This document shows, one piece after another, positions 11,136 to 22,506 of a DNA stretch of 64,000 nucleotides. The position numbers and the translations under genes were made by a program. Under the pieces are notes generated by a model. That model was not told the origin of the DNA, did no database searches, and saw nothing but the letters and a program-made list of their open reading frames with translations. Numbering within the stretch: the first letter of the stretch is position 1; every line of letters begins with the position of its first letter. The DNA is from Zingiber officinale (taxonomy: Eukaryota > Streptophyta > Magnoliopsida > Zingiberales > Zingiberaceae). The stretch is taken from positions 164,808,209 through 164,872,208 of the forward strand of contig NC_055988.1 of the NCBI RefSeq assembly GCF_018446385.1, read 5' to 3'.

Positions 11136-12389
11136 TATACGGTTTTTGTGAGTAGGAAAGGAACTTACTGAGCCATGAGTGCTCACAGCTTACTTTCTTG
11201 TACCACAGATAAAGGCAACGAATGGATGAACTAGGGGAGCAGCAGGATGGGCTAGAAGGATGTGTGTGGTAGTGGCTTGGCTAAAGGGAAAGACCTGCTT
11301 TTGTTTAATAAGAAATATGCCATGTTTATGTTATTACTTTATGACTCCATGACATTAAGTATGTGTTTGGGTATTATGACTCAAAAATCATGTTAAGTAT
11401 GCTAGGTGGTTTTTTTATGTCCATAGTGATTTTAAAGTAAGGAAAAGTTTTTAAATTCTCTAAGTAAGACTTCCGCTGTAGTAAGTAGGTATGTATGTCT
11501 AAGTAAACCCCGTCCCCTTAGCAGGAGGGGCGGGGCGTTACAGCTCGTTGGCGGAAGGTCAACGACACGTGGAGGTCAATGGTCAAGAGGGTCAACCCCA
11601 AGGTCGTGGCGAGCGGACAGAGGTCATGCCGAGCGGACTGGCGGGCTGACCAAGCATCCGGCCGACCGAACATCCGGCCAAGGGTCTCCCAGGCCGAACG
11701 AAAGACAGTCTGACCAGGGGTCGGGTTTCCGATGCTCATGGTAAAAGAGTCTCTGGGCCGAGCGGACAGGCTGTCGGCTGAGCCACAGGACAATAAGGCA
11801 CAATCCCATCCGAGCACATGAGCAGGGCTTCCCTGCCCGATCCGAGGTATGCGCATTCCCGGAGGCCATGAGTGCCGAGCGATCAGTCCGCTCGGCCCGG
11901 GAACAAGCAAGAGGCGCAAAGGGACAAAAGGGGCAGCTGGTAACATCATCCTCAAGACACCTGCCGCCAACAAACAGCATGGTCGGCGGCTGGAGCGGAC
12001 AGAGTATCGTACGGTGGAAGTTTCCATCGTTACGTCAGGGATATGCTCGGACGATTGTGAAATGGCGTCAGACATACTTTTCTGGCACAACCCTACTGAG
12101 ATATGTTTGGGAAAGCGTGCACACATCGAGAAGCGTGTCCGCGCCTCTCCGGGGTCCTATATAAGGACCCCCAGACTTCGACGGAGGCATGCGATTCTCA
12201 TCACTGTAGCCACAGTAACGTTACTTTGCTTCTTCTTCAGTACCTGACTTAAGCGTCGGAGGGTCGTCGCCGGGAAACCCCTCCCGGCTCGGCTTCTTTG
12301 CAGGTTCGCCGGAGGTCTACGCCATCATCAAAGGATAACTGAAAATGCCACGTCCCAGCGTCTATCAACTCAACGTTCGAACAGGATCA

Positions 12390-12670
12390 AACTCAATAGC
12401 AGCCGACCTGACAAAGGTTCAAGCCGATAGAAGCGCGACTTGTATCCGGCCAATTAAAAATACTCGGCCATGATTACTTTGCCAAGTCATCTTAGGCTTT
12501 GAGCTCAGACCAAATCAATAATATTAATAGAGGATATTTTTGTGAAATCCCAAATAAAATGAATATTTCAGAGTGCGTATAAATTATTCTCTAATACGTG
12601 AATTAAAGAAAAGGCCGTCTTCCTTTAAAACTAATCAGGCGACCCAAATTACTTTAACAAAATATATATC
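12390..12670. repeat. Left copy of the duplication flanking E2
   Basis: This 281-bp sequence recurs at 41446-41700 with a few substitutions and a deletion of about 29 bp. In both places it follows the end of a plus-oriented LTR. It has no coding potential. Confidence 0.85.
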
Positions 12671-13798
12671 TGATCCTGTCCGAGTGCTGAGTCGATGGAC
12701 GTTAGGGACGTGGCGCTCTCCGCTATCTCCGACTAGTGATGTAGATCTCTGGAGGACCTGCAAAGAAGCCGAGCCGGGAGGGGTTTCCCGGTGACGACCC
12801 TCCGACGCTCAAGTCAGGCAGCGAAGAAGAAGAGAAACGAAGTAACACTACTGTGGCTACAGTAATCAAGATTGCATACCTTCATTGAATTCTGGGGGTC
12901 CTTATATAGGACCCGGGGGAGGCACGGGCATGCTTCTCGATGCATGCACGCTTTCCCAAACATACCTCAGTAGGGTTGTGTCAGAAAAGCATGTCTGACG
13001 CCATTCCGCAATCGTCCGAGCATATCCCGGATGTGACAGTGGAAACTTCCACCGTACGATACTCTGTCCGCTCCGGCCGCCGACCATGCTATTTGTCGGC
13101 GGCAGGTATCTCGAGGATGAAGTTACCAGCTGTCCTTTTTGTCTCCTAGCATTTTCACCTGCTCCCGGGCCGAGAGGACTAGCCGCTCGGCGCTCTTGGT
13201 TTCCGGGAATGCGCCTACCTTGGTCTGGGCGGTGAAGCCCTGCTTCTGTGCTCGGATGGGATTGCGCCTTATTGTCATGCGGCTCGGCTGAGCATTCCGC
13301 TCGGCCCATAGACTCTACTTGAGCGTCGGAAATCCGACCCCTGGTGGGGCTGTCTTTCGTCCGGTCCGGGAGACCCCTGGTCGGATGTCCGGTCAGCACG
13401 ACCCCTGTCCGTTCGGCACGACCATGGGGTTGACTTTCTGTCTGTCCGGGAGACCCTTGGTCGGATGTCCGCTCGGTATGACCTCTGTCCGTTCGGCACG
13501 ACCTTGGGGTTGACTTCCTTGACCATTGACCTCCACGTGTCGTTGACCTCCCGCCAATGAGGGTTCCCCGTCCTTACAACCGGATCACATGCCTCCCCCT
13601 TAAGTCTAGTCGAAGGAGGCGCTAAGTCCAACTGACTGGACTGCGTCTGGTTGGTGTGTCCGGCCGACCGGGGACTATGCAAGTAGGTAACGCCGCTTGG
13701 TGTGTCCCCGGTTGGTACTTGGATGGCTTCGTTTGCCTGCCGTTGTCCCGCCGTTCCGGCATCGGTCACGCTGATTATTCCTAGAAAACTCCTCGACA
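12671..13798 (-). mobile_element. E2 3' LTR (1128 bp)
   Basis: It starts TGATCCTGTCC and ends CCTCGACA on the plus strand, that is TG...CA. The left neighbour is not a PBS, so this is the 3' LTR. The promoter core lies at 12896-12914. Confidence 0.85.
12896..12914 (-). promoter_or_regulatory. LTR TATA box inside a 19-bp palindrome
   Basis: GGGTCCTTATATAGGACCC has 7-bp arms around TATAT. The same palindrome occurs in E0 at 12152-12170 and near 41210, and in a decayed form near 40488. Confidence 0.7.
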
Positions 13799-14019
13799 TT
13801 TGTGTAAATCACCGTCATTAATGTTGAGCACGCGACCATGCTCACATGATGGTGCTCATTAAATGCGACCTGTGAGCGAGCGCCACGTGGTCGCGCATTT
13901 GTCACCGTTCACTCAAGCCGTCAGGTCTGATGTGACCTTCGGATTTTTCGAATTTGACGGTCAGATCCCCTCCTTGGATCCCGTAACCTGGATCGGACGG
14001 CGCCGGTTGATTGCGCCCA

Positions 14020-14033
14020 ATGTTTATAAACAT
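14020..14033 (+). promoter_or_regulatory. TATA box in a perfect palindrome before the antisense ORF
   Basis: ATGTTTATAAACAT is a perfect 14-bp palindrome containing TATAAA. It lies about 280 bp before the ATG at 14308. Placement and orientation fit a core promoter of the antisense ORF. Confidence 0.5.
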
Positions 14034-14307
14034 CTTTCCTCTTCGGCCGCTTCACGATATCGCGTGCGCATCCGAAAGCTTCTCCTTCTTCTCGTCCAAC
14101 GCTTCGGCGAGCTCGCTGCCTCGCTTTCTGGTGATCCATCACCACCTCCTTTGGTCCCATCCTTTGTAAGGCCCTTTTGACCTTTTCCTTTCAGTTCCTT
14201 CGTGCTTTTCTTTGTACTCTCGTTGTTTTCGTGCTCGTTTGGCCACTGTTCCGACCATCTTGCTTGTCAAACTTTGGTTTCCTCTGTGTCGTTCTTTGTC
14301 TTCGCTA

Positions 14308-16514
14308 ATGGACAGTTCTTCTCGTCCCTCCGACCTCGCCCCTGGCCTCTGGTATGCCACCACCGAGAGCCGATTTGATGAGAGGGATGCGCTGAGCCTT
14401 ACTCGAACCTTTGAACTTCCCTCTGACCACGAACTGATATTAGCCACATCTTTTGATCGGCCACACACCCCTCCGACCGGCACTGTTTGTTTTTTCCGAG
14501 ACTAATTCGTGGTCGATGTGCGCTTCCCAATTCATCGGTTCATCCTTGAGGTGTGTAACTATTTCCGCCTTCCGCTCGGCCAACTTGTCCCCAACTCCTT
14601 TAGGTTGCTGTGCGGGGTGGTTGTCCTTTTTAGGCTGCACGGCATCCCCTTAGTCCCTAAGACCTTCCACTACTTTTACTACCCTAAACAGTCCGAGTGG
14701 GGAACCTTTCTCTTCCAATCTCGGATCGGTTTAGTCTTCTTCGACAAGATGCCGACCTCGAACAAGAATTGGAAAGAAAACTATTTTTATCTTCATTTTC
14801 CCGAGCCCGCCGGATCTTGGTAAATATTAGAGCCAACCAGACTACCTTCACACAGCCAATTTGCTAGCTGGGCGGAGATTCAACATCAACAAGCTACTCC
14901 ACGAAGGGGTACTATATATATTCGGACTGAGCCCGATCAGAACGAAGCTCCCGAGCAGCATGGGTAAGCATTTTCCTTGTCCCCCTTCCTTTTGGTCTAA
15001 CTGATTTATTCTTCTTTTATGCAGCTGACATTATGTGGCGCGCCAAGGTTGCCGATCGGCTAAAGTTGAAAGCTGCCGAGGTGGAGGCGGCAGCCGCGAA
15101 GGAGATGGCCGATCTGGGTTTTGAACCGGTCGGCTCACACGAAGGGGAAAGTGCAGAAGCTTCACCTGCGGTTGGAGAGACGACCGCTCGGACTTCTGCA
15201 ACTGCACCGGTCGGTGATGCTATCTCATCCGCCGGGCAACCGGTCTCGGAGGAAGCGGGGCACTCGACCGAGGACTCCCCACTGATAATACACAAACGGC
15301 GCCGGACGGACCTCCACACCCAGTCAGCCACATATGTGGAGCCAGTGACTGAGTCGACCGATGCCCCTGCTGTAGCAATCGCCTGGGCCCGTGCTCCAGT
15401 CGAGGCCCTTTCTTCGGACCGAACTCCTTCCCAGCTCGATCTGCCGATTGCTTCCCTAGGAGCGCCGCTTGTAAGTTCCCAACCACAAGCTCCCGTTCGG
15501 CTCAGGCAGTCTGGTATAGTATCTGCCCCGCTCGGCGAGTCATCAGAGCGTGCAACTTCGGCTCAATCTGATCCAAGCGGCCATCGAGTGGTTAAGGCCA
15601 TCCTCCACCTCCCAACGGAAGAATTTCTTCTGGCGGCTGATCGGTCAGTCGCCCCTGAGCATCAGATTACTATCCGCGGACCTCTTGCTAGGATATGGGA
15701 GAACGTGAGAGCCCGTGTCGCCATGATGACTCCCGGTCAGCTCGGCGACAGCCATTTGCAGCAAGTTACCGGGGTATGCTTCTCGACACCATATGTCCTT
15801 ATTTGACTGGGTCCATGATATTATTTGCTTTGTGCGCAGACTTGGGTAGAGAACATCGCGGTTAGCCACCGCCTGGCTGCACTGGAGGAAGAATTGAAAA
15901 GGCTTCAAATCTCCGGAGGGGCACCAGCTCAGGGGCCCTCATATGTCGCACTCCGAGCCGAGCTGAGCAAATAGGAGAAATTACTGGTGGTCGAACGACA
16001 CAAGTCCTCTGGCCTGGAGACCAGGGTAGCGGGCCTTGAAGCCCAAGTCAAGTCTCACGACCGGGAGATGAAGCTGGCGACCAACATAAAAAACACAGCC
16101 ATCTCCGATTTAGAGGCCAAGAATGTGCAGGCCCGAGCGCTGGAGCAGCGCGTTAAGGAGTTAGCCGATCTGCTTTCTGCTGAGCAGGCGGGCCGATCGG
16201 CCTCCGAAGCTAAACTGCAACTAGACAAGAAAGATCTCCAAGACGCTCTTGATGCTTCCTAAGCCGCGCTAAAAGAATATCAAGATGGTGAATCAAGCCG
16301 CTTCGAGGCGATGAAGAAAAACTATCTCCGCTCGGACGAATTCGGCGAGAAGTTTAGCGATCGGTTGGTTATATCCTTCGAAGAAGCCATCCGGGCGACC
16401 ACGACTTATCTCAAAGCTCAGGGCCACCTCCAGGAGACAGCGTTCATACCTCCCAAAGACATGGCCGACCTTTTAGAGACCATTCCCGGGCCCATCTTTG
16501 ATCCACTGGAGTGA
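14308..16514 (+). pseudogene. E2 antisense ORF, putative gypsy-type transposon protein
   Basis: The ATG at 14308 opens MDSSSRPSDLAPG. The block with FPIHRFILEVCNYFRLPLGQ, LTPNS-like LVPNSFRLLCG and YFYYPKQS resembles the Pfam 'putative gypsy type transposon' domain (PF04195) of plant Tat elements. Two GT-AG introns fit: 14964-15024 (GTAAGC ... TATGCAG) and 15774-15839 (GTATGC ... GCGCAG). The C-terminal part (15840-16514) is a heptad-rich coiled coil. It is broken by TAA at 14503-14505, a frameshift near 14830-14870, TAG near 15972 and TAA near 16260. Function unknown; it runs opposite to gag-pol. Confidence 0.7.
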
Positions 16515-16585
16515 GGAGCGTCTCTTACTTGTCTCTGTCTATGTATTGAAGTTTTGTCTGTATGCTCGCCGTTTGGCGAGTTAAC

Positions 16586-17504
16586 TGTTGGAACCCCAAG
16601 GTGTTTTGATGTGATCAAACAAGCTAAGTTAGGTCATACGTTTGTTTAACCCTTGTGTCTAAGTGTGCAGGAGGTTAGGAACACAGGAAGTCGAGCGGAA
16701 GACGCGGCTAACAAGAAGCACGACACGGGGAGAGAGCCGACGGGCTCAGTACGTCCGAGGGACGAGGTGACCGCGGAAGAGTACACCGGTGGACGAGAAG
16801 AACGTGCGTGACGTTCGAGGGATGAGAAACCGGGAAGGAAGGCTGCTCGAGGAAAAGACCGGAACTTGGGTTCGGGTGAGCCCTATTCCGGATGGCCAAG
16901 ATCACCCAAGCTAGCGGAGGCGGAGCGAACAAGACCCGGACCGAGACAAGCTGAACCGGAGACGAAAAAGTCAACGCTGTTGACTTTGGGTTCCGGGGCG
17001 CCCAGAGCCCTCCGAGGCGCCCGGAACCCTTCCGGGCGCCCGGACCTGGATTTTGACCAGGATCGCATCAAACGCGATCTGATCGTTAGGGGATAAAATT
17101 TTATCCCCCCAGAGCGCCTGGAACCCATTCGGGACGCCTGGAACCCATTCGGGGCGCCCCGACCAGTGCTATAAATATAGCATTGATCTGCAAGTCAGAA
17201 CATCTCACTTGTAATCAGTTTTCTCTGTGCTTTCAATTCTGTTTCTTTTATTTGTGCTGACAACGCCGTAAAGAGGCTACTCCGTCCGAAGGAGATAAAC
17301 AGATAGTGCGCTTACTTTCCTTGGATTAGCAATCCCCTGATTGCAAACCAAGTAAATCTCTTGTGTCTGCTCTTTTCCTTTAGTCTCTTAGTTTTATTAT
17401 TACAAGTGTCTTTTAAATTAGTTAATATCCGAGAAGGGTTTTTGGTTTAATTTTTGTAGGGCAATTCACCCCTCCCCTCTTGCCGGCCTCCAGAGGGACC
17501 TACA
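16586..17504 (+). mobile_element. 5' LTR of gag-only copia (919 bp)
   Basis: Bounded by TGTTGG...CTACA. The TATA region TGCTATAAATATAGCA (17167-17182) is a perfect palindrome. Confidence 0.9.
17167..17182 (+). promoter_or_regulatory. Palindromic TATA box of gag-only copia 5' LTR
   Basis: TGCTATA-AA-TATAGCA: 7-bp arms enclose TATAAATA. In the 3' LTR the palindrome is longer (20243-20262, 9-bp arms). Confidence 0.7.
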
Positions 17505-17505
17505 A

Positions 17506-17522
17506 GTGATATCAGAGCAAGG
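17506..17522 (+). other. Primer binding site of gag-only copia
   Basis: GTGATATCAGAGCAAGG follows the 5' LTR directly. It differs by one base from the usual TGGTATCAGAGC site for initiator tRNA-Met. Confidence 0.8.
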
Positions 17523-17559
17523 CGCTTCAGGAGGACTAACCGCCGATCGAAGAAACAAG

Positions 17560-19020
17560 ATGGCCGGACCAAGCATCGTCCCACCAAAATTCGAGGGAGA
17601 CTTCGCAGACTGGAAGCGACGTATGGAGGTATTCCTAAAAACTGATTTCAAAATTCGGTTTATTATGAAATATGGTTTTGTAGCTCCGATGAATCAAGAT
17701 GGAGAAGAAAAAGAAGAGAGCCACTGGACAAAGAAGGAGCAGAATGAGTCTGTAGCAAACAGCCGTGCGGAATATCACCTGCTGAGCGTGTTGCTGCCTC
17801 AAGAGGTCAACCGCATCGGAAGCTATTCATCTGCCAAAGAACTTTGGGAGAAGTTCCTGGAACTCCACGAAGGCACGTCCGAAGCGAAGCTCGGTAAAAG
17901 AGACATCCTCCGGAACAAGCTAATGAACATCCGACTGGAAAAAGGTGAGAAGGTAGCCAGTCTACACGCAAAGGTAAAAGAACTGATTACTGGTCTCGAG
18001 AACCTCGGAGAAACAAACGGTAACAAATCGGGAAACAATATGCTACGCACTCAACGCGTTTCCCAGAACATCAGATTGGACATCAATCGTCGACGCCTAC
18101 TACATTTCGAAAGACCTGGAGGTAAGTACTTTAGAAGAACTGTTCTCCACTCTTGAATTGCATGAAACCAGGTGTGTAGGTACAAAGGAATCAAGCTAGA
18201 TGATTGCGCTAAACGCAACCAAAAGGGATGAACCCGAGTCAGACTCAGAGGATGATCAGGAAGCGTACATGGTAAGAAACTTTAAAAAGTTTTTTAGAGC
18301 TAATAAATTTAAAGAAATGCAGAATAAAAAAAATCCAAGAAATAGAAGAAGGATGCATTGCTACCAGTGTCAAAAGGAAGGACACCTAAAAGAAGATTGC
18401 CTAGAACTAAAGAAGGACAAAGGCAAGATTCCCAAGAAGCACAAGAACCTAAAAGCTACTTGGGACGACACTTCTTCATCTGAGTCCGAGATTCAATAAT
18501 ATGTTGGGATAACACTGATGGAAAACTACGAAGGACAGAGTACATCAGAACCCAGCATCGATGAAGGGGGAGCGACCTCAGATGGAAGTAGCGAAGCAGG
18601 GGGAGATTCAGGCTTCAAGTCTGATATGGTAAGTGAGGTATGCCTCTTACCCCCTGATGAACTTTATTTTGGTATTAAGGCAATGGCAAAATCCATGTAT
18701 AAATTAGAAAATAAAAATATCAAATTAGAAAATGAAATTTTAGAAATAAAAAGAATTTTGGCAAAATCATGTCTTATAGAGGATTTTGATAAATTGAAAA
18801 TTGAGAATGAGAAAGAGAAACTAAAAGAAGAAATAGAAAGATTAAAAAAATCTAATGGTTCAAATATTTCTACTTTTAAAAATTATAGAGGTTTAAATTG
18901 ATATTATAGATTTCATCAAAGTCAAATTAGAAATATATCAAAAGTCTATCTACCTAGGAAATACTTGGTTAATCCTGTAGGTAGGAACCTCTATTGGGTT
19001 CCAAAAACCTGTTTAATTTA
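17560..19020 (+). pseudogene. gag of the non-autonomous copia, frameshifted
   Basis: The ATG at 17560 opens MAGPSIVPPKFEGDFADWK, a copia gag start (UBN2-type). The frame is lost near 18030 by a one-base shift; the other frame continues with NAFPRTSDWTSIVDAYYISK to a TAG at 18197-18199. A CCHC zinc knuckle (CYQCQKEGHLKEDC) lies at about 18358-18399. A Glu/Lys-rich coiled coil follows at 18660-18900. The product ends WVPKTCLI-stop near 19020, the same point where the Sirevirus-like gag at 36480 ends. Confidence 0.8.
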
Positions 19021-19720
19021 AAATTAAAATTAGACTTAGCATTTTCAGCAAGGAAATTAAACAACTAATTTCTTTATGAGACTTTGTCTAAGGAAGTGGT
19101 TGTTGCTCCAATAACCAAGAAGGTCTAGTGTCTCGCCACGACTTGGAAGCCAAGTATCGAAATGAAAAGTTTAATTGACTAACTGAAAATGTATTAATTT
19201 AAATTACTTAATGTTTTAAAAAGAGTTATTCAATTTGTGTTAAATATTTAAAATTTTTTTCTTGGCTTAGAAATTTTTTTTATCTTAGAAATTGTTTATG
19301 AAAATTGACTTAGAAATTTTTTATGAAAGTTATCTTAGGATTTTTTTTTTTTTTGTAAAAATTGCCTTAAGATTTAAAAAAAAGTCTGACTAAGAATTTT
19401 TTAATTGCCTTAGAATTTTATTTTTAAAAAAAAATATTTTACTTAAATTTTTTTTCTTTTCAAAAGAAAAATTCTGACGAGTGTCTTTTACTTAAACAGT
19501 TTTAAAAAAAATTTTACACTTAAATTTTTTAAATTTACCTTAGACTTGTTTATAACCCCAATTTTTATGTGATCAAAGGGGGAGAAGTATGTTAAGTCAA
19601 GGGGGAGGTAATATAATTTTTCAATTGAAAAATATTTGGACTTATTGGAATATAAATTGTTTTTATTACATATGTTTACCCTAACTTAACTTGGGTTGCT
19701 CACATCAAAAAGGGAGAGAT

Positions 19721-20584
19721 TGTTGGAACCCCAAGGTGTTTTGATGTGATCAAACAAGCTAAGTTAGGTCCTACGTTTGTTTAACCCTTGTGTCTAAGTG
19801 TGCAGGAGCTTAGGAACACAGGAAGTCGAGCGGAAGATGCGGCTAACGAGAAGGACGGCACGGGGAGAGAGCTGACGGGCTCGGTGCGTCCGAGGGACGA
19901 GGTGACCGCGGAAGAGTACACCGGTGGACGAGAAGAACGTGCGCGACGTTTGAGGGACGAGAAACCGGGAAGGAAGGCTACTCGAGGAAAAGGCCGGAAC
20001 TTGGGTTCGGGTGAGCCCTATTCCGGATGGCCGAGATCACCCAAGCTAGCGGAGGCGGAGCGAACAATACCCGGACCGAGACGAGCTGAACCGGAGACAA
20101 AAAAGTCAACACTGTTGACTTTGGGCTCCGGGGCGCCCGGACATGGGTTTTGACTAGGATCACATCAAACGCGATCTGATCGTTGGGGGATAAAATTTTA
20201 TCCCCCCGAGGGCGCCCGGAACCCATTCGGGGCGCTCCGACCAGTGCTATAAATATAGCACTGATCTGCATAGTTAGAACATCTCACTTGTAATCAGTTT
20301 TCTCTGTGCTTTCAATTCTGTTTCTTTTATTTGTGCTGATAACGCTGTAAAGAGGCTACTCCGCCCGAAGGAGATAAACAGATAGTGCGCTTACTTTCCT
20401 TGGATTAGCAATCCCCTGATTGCAAACCAAGTAAATCTCTTGTGTCTGCTCTTTTCCTTTAGTCTCTTAGTTTTATTATTACAAGTGTCTTTTAAATTAG
20501 TTGAATATCCGAGAAGGGTTTTTGGTTTAATTTTTGTAGGGCAATTCACCCCTCCCCTCTTGTCGGCCTCCAAAGGGACCTACA
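19721..20584 (+). mobile_element. 3' LTR of gag-only copia (864 bp)
   Basis: Same termini as the 5' LTR. It differs by many substitutions and one deletion of about 55 bp in the G/C-rich GGCGCCCGGA stretch near 20140, so the insertion is not recent. Confidence 0.9.
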
Positions 20585-20774
20585 TTAACATTATCGTCTT
20601 TCAATTTGACTTTCAACTTACTTATCTGCACATTTCTTGACGATGGGTCAATGAGACTTCGCTTCTGTTGACGTTACTTCTGTGACCGTGTTCTTTCCAA
20701 GCGGCCTTCGGTATTCTTCGGACCGGCGCATTTATAGTGGCCGATTTTTTAACTCAGGGACTTAACGTCGCCGC

Positions 20775-21230
20775 TCGACGATCTTCGAGCCGGGGGGTTT
20801 ATAGTCGCCGGTCCGACTCTAGAGTTTAACGTCGCCGCTCGACGGTCTTCTAGCCGGGGGGTTTATAGTCGCCGGTCCGACTCTAGAGTTTAACGTCGCC
20901 GCTCGACGGTCTTCAAGCCGGGGGGTTTATAGTCGCCGGTCCGACTCTAGAGTTTAACGTCGCCGCTCGACGGTCTTCTAGCCGGGGGGTTTATAGTCGC
21001 CGGTCCGACTCTAGAGTTTAACGTCGCCGCTCGACGGTCTTCTAGCCGGAGGGTTTATAGTCGCCGGTCCGACTCTAGAGTTTAACATCGCCGCTCGACG
21101 GTCTTCTAGCCGGGTTTAACGTAGCCGGTCCGACGTTTAACGTCGCCGGTCCGACGTTTAACGTCGCCGGTCCGACGTTTAACGTCGCCGGTCCGACGTT
21201 TAACGTTGTCGCTCGACGGTCTTCATGTAG
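20775..21230. repeat. 64-bp tandem array of E2 with a 21-bp sub-array
   Basis: About five 64-bp units (landmarks near 20782, 20846, 20910, 20974, 21038, 21102) are followed by four 21-bp units, GTTTAACGTCGCCGGTCCGAC, at about 21113-21205. The 21-bp unit joins two parts of the 64-bp unit with the middle deleted. The stretch 20590-20775 is untranslated element sequence. Confidence 0.95.
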
Positions 21231-21402
21231 TTTGCCGTTGGCGAATAACGATCAAACTCTTCGCAATTTTTCTTATCTTTAATCCTGCAGCCAAAGGATA
21301 CATACGAACGGAACGTACATGAAATGAATTACACTGGTGCACCTTTTATCCAGCACGCTACGGCTGGAGGTGGTTTGCGCTCCATGGTCGATCTAGCTGC
21401 CG

Positions 21403-22503
21403 TCAGCCTTCATATTCCAGGTAGTAGGCACCCGATCGGAGCTTCTCGACGACTTTAAAGGGCCCCACCCAGGGAGCTGCCATTTTGCTCACGTCGCCGA
21501 CTGGCTTCACCTTCTTCCATACAAGATCACCGACCTGGAATGCGCTGGAAATTACACGTCTGTTGTAATTCTGCTTCATTCTCTGCCTGTACGCCATCAG
21601 CCGGATGGCTGCTTTAGCTCTTGCTTCGTCCACCAGGTCCAACTCCAGCTTCCTCCGCTCGGCATTTTCCTCATCGTAGCTTTGGATCTGATCGGACTCC
21701 ACTCCGACCTTGACTAGGACGACCGCCTCACCTCCGTACACCAAGTGGAACGGTGTTACCCCCATTCCCACCTTTGGGGTCGTACGAATAGCCCATAGTA
21801 CGCCTGGCAACTCGTCCACCCAGCTTCCTCCCACGTGGTCGAGCCGAACCCGAAGTATCCGCAGGATCTCCCGATTGGCCACTTCGGCTTGACCATTGCT
21901 TTGAGGGTACGCCACGGAGGTGAAGTGTTGCTCGATGCCATACCCTTTACACCATTCTCCGAGCTGCTGATCGACGAACTGCCGACCATTATCCGAAACG
22001 AGCCGACGAGGCATGTCGAACCAACAAATTATATGCTGCTAGATGAACTTCTTAACCATCTGCGCAGTTATCTTGGCTAGTGGTTCGACTTCGACCCATT
22101 TGGAGAAGTAGTCGACTGCCACTAGTAGAAACCTCTGCTGACCGGTTGCCATGGGGAAAGGCCCTACGATATCCATGCCCCATTGGTCGAACGGGCAGGA
22201 TACTGTGGACGCCTTCATTTTCATCGTAGGCCTATGGGAGAAATTATGGTATCTCTGACAAGAAAGGCAGGTAGCGACGGTCCAAGCAGTGTCTTCCTGT
22301 AGAGTTGGCCAGAAGTATCCAGCCAGCAAGATTTTCCTCGCCAAAGATCGGCCGTCCGGATGACCTCCGCAAGATCCTTGGTGTACCTCTTGGAGAATGT
22401 ACTCTGCGTCCTCCGAACTGACGCACTTCAGTAGCGGCCGGGAGAACCCCTTCTTGTAAAGTTGATCCTCGATGAGCGTGAACCGGCTGGCTCTCCTCCT
22501 CAA
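21403..22503 (-). pseudogene. E2 integrase
   Basis: Minus strand. The HHCC zinc region is visible (EVHQGSCGGHPDGRS ... CLSCQ), as is the catalytic triad: Asp in QWGMDIVGPF, Asp in RLVSDNGRQF, Glu in NGQAEVANREI. The C-terminal KKVKPVGD...APWVGPFKV block follows. A TAG at 22036-22038 stands where a Trp codon is expected, between the first and second Asp. If intact it would insert the cDNA copy into the genome. Confidence 0.85.
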
Positions 22504-22506
22504 TAG

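Larger units (their letters stand above)
5422..11542 (+). mobile_element. Long solo LTR, TGTAAC family, TSD GCTCG
   Basis: It starts TGTAACACCC, ends GGGGCGTTACA, and is flanked by GCTCG at 5417-5421 and 11543-11547. Without its own nested insertion (6417-9094 plus a 5-bp TSD) it is about 3.4 kb. No coding region longer than about 70 codons is convincing. The segment near 11205-11280 (GATAAAGGCAAC ... GGATGTGTGTGG) resembles the reverse complement of 27830-27905, which links it to the 25394-29422 element. A solo LTR is the simplest reading; a non-autonomous LARD-type element is possible. Confidence 0.75.
5321..12389 (+). mobile_element. E0: LTR fragment in plus orientation, split by an insertion
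   Basis: The LTR sequence lies at 5321-5421 and 11548-12389, interrupted by the element at 5422-11542. It is the reverse complement of the E2 LTR, ends with CGAACAGGATCA, and contains the promoter palindrome around TATATAA at 12152-12170. Its first roughly 120 bp are missing at the inverted junction with E1. Confidence 0.8.
16586..20584 (+). mobile_element. Gag-only Ty1/copia element (Sirevirus-like), TSD TTAAC
   Basis: 5' LTR 16586-17504 and 3' LTR 19721-20584 both start TGTTGGAACCCCAAGG and end GGGACCTACA. TTAAC flanks the element at 16581-16585 and 20585-20589. The internal part holds gag only: no protease, integrase, RT or RNase H. The AT-rich tail 19180-19560 is made of degenerate TTAGAAATTTTT repeats. 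A purine tract (AAAAAGGGAGAGAT) precedes the 3' LTR. The 3' LTR lacks about 55 bp relative to the 5' LTR. It would depend on another element for replication. Confidence 0.9.

Noticed and set aside
11518..12247. Several open frames of 100-200 codons on both strands over the LTR
   Set aside because: The region is GC-rich LTR sequence repeated at 12671-13798 and 40259-41445. The frames are Arg/Ser/Pro-rich, overlap on both strands and match no domain.
20775..21230. CRISPR-like array because of regular spacing
   Set aside because: The units are contiguous tandem repeats without unique spacers, in a plant retroelement.
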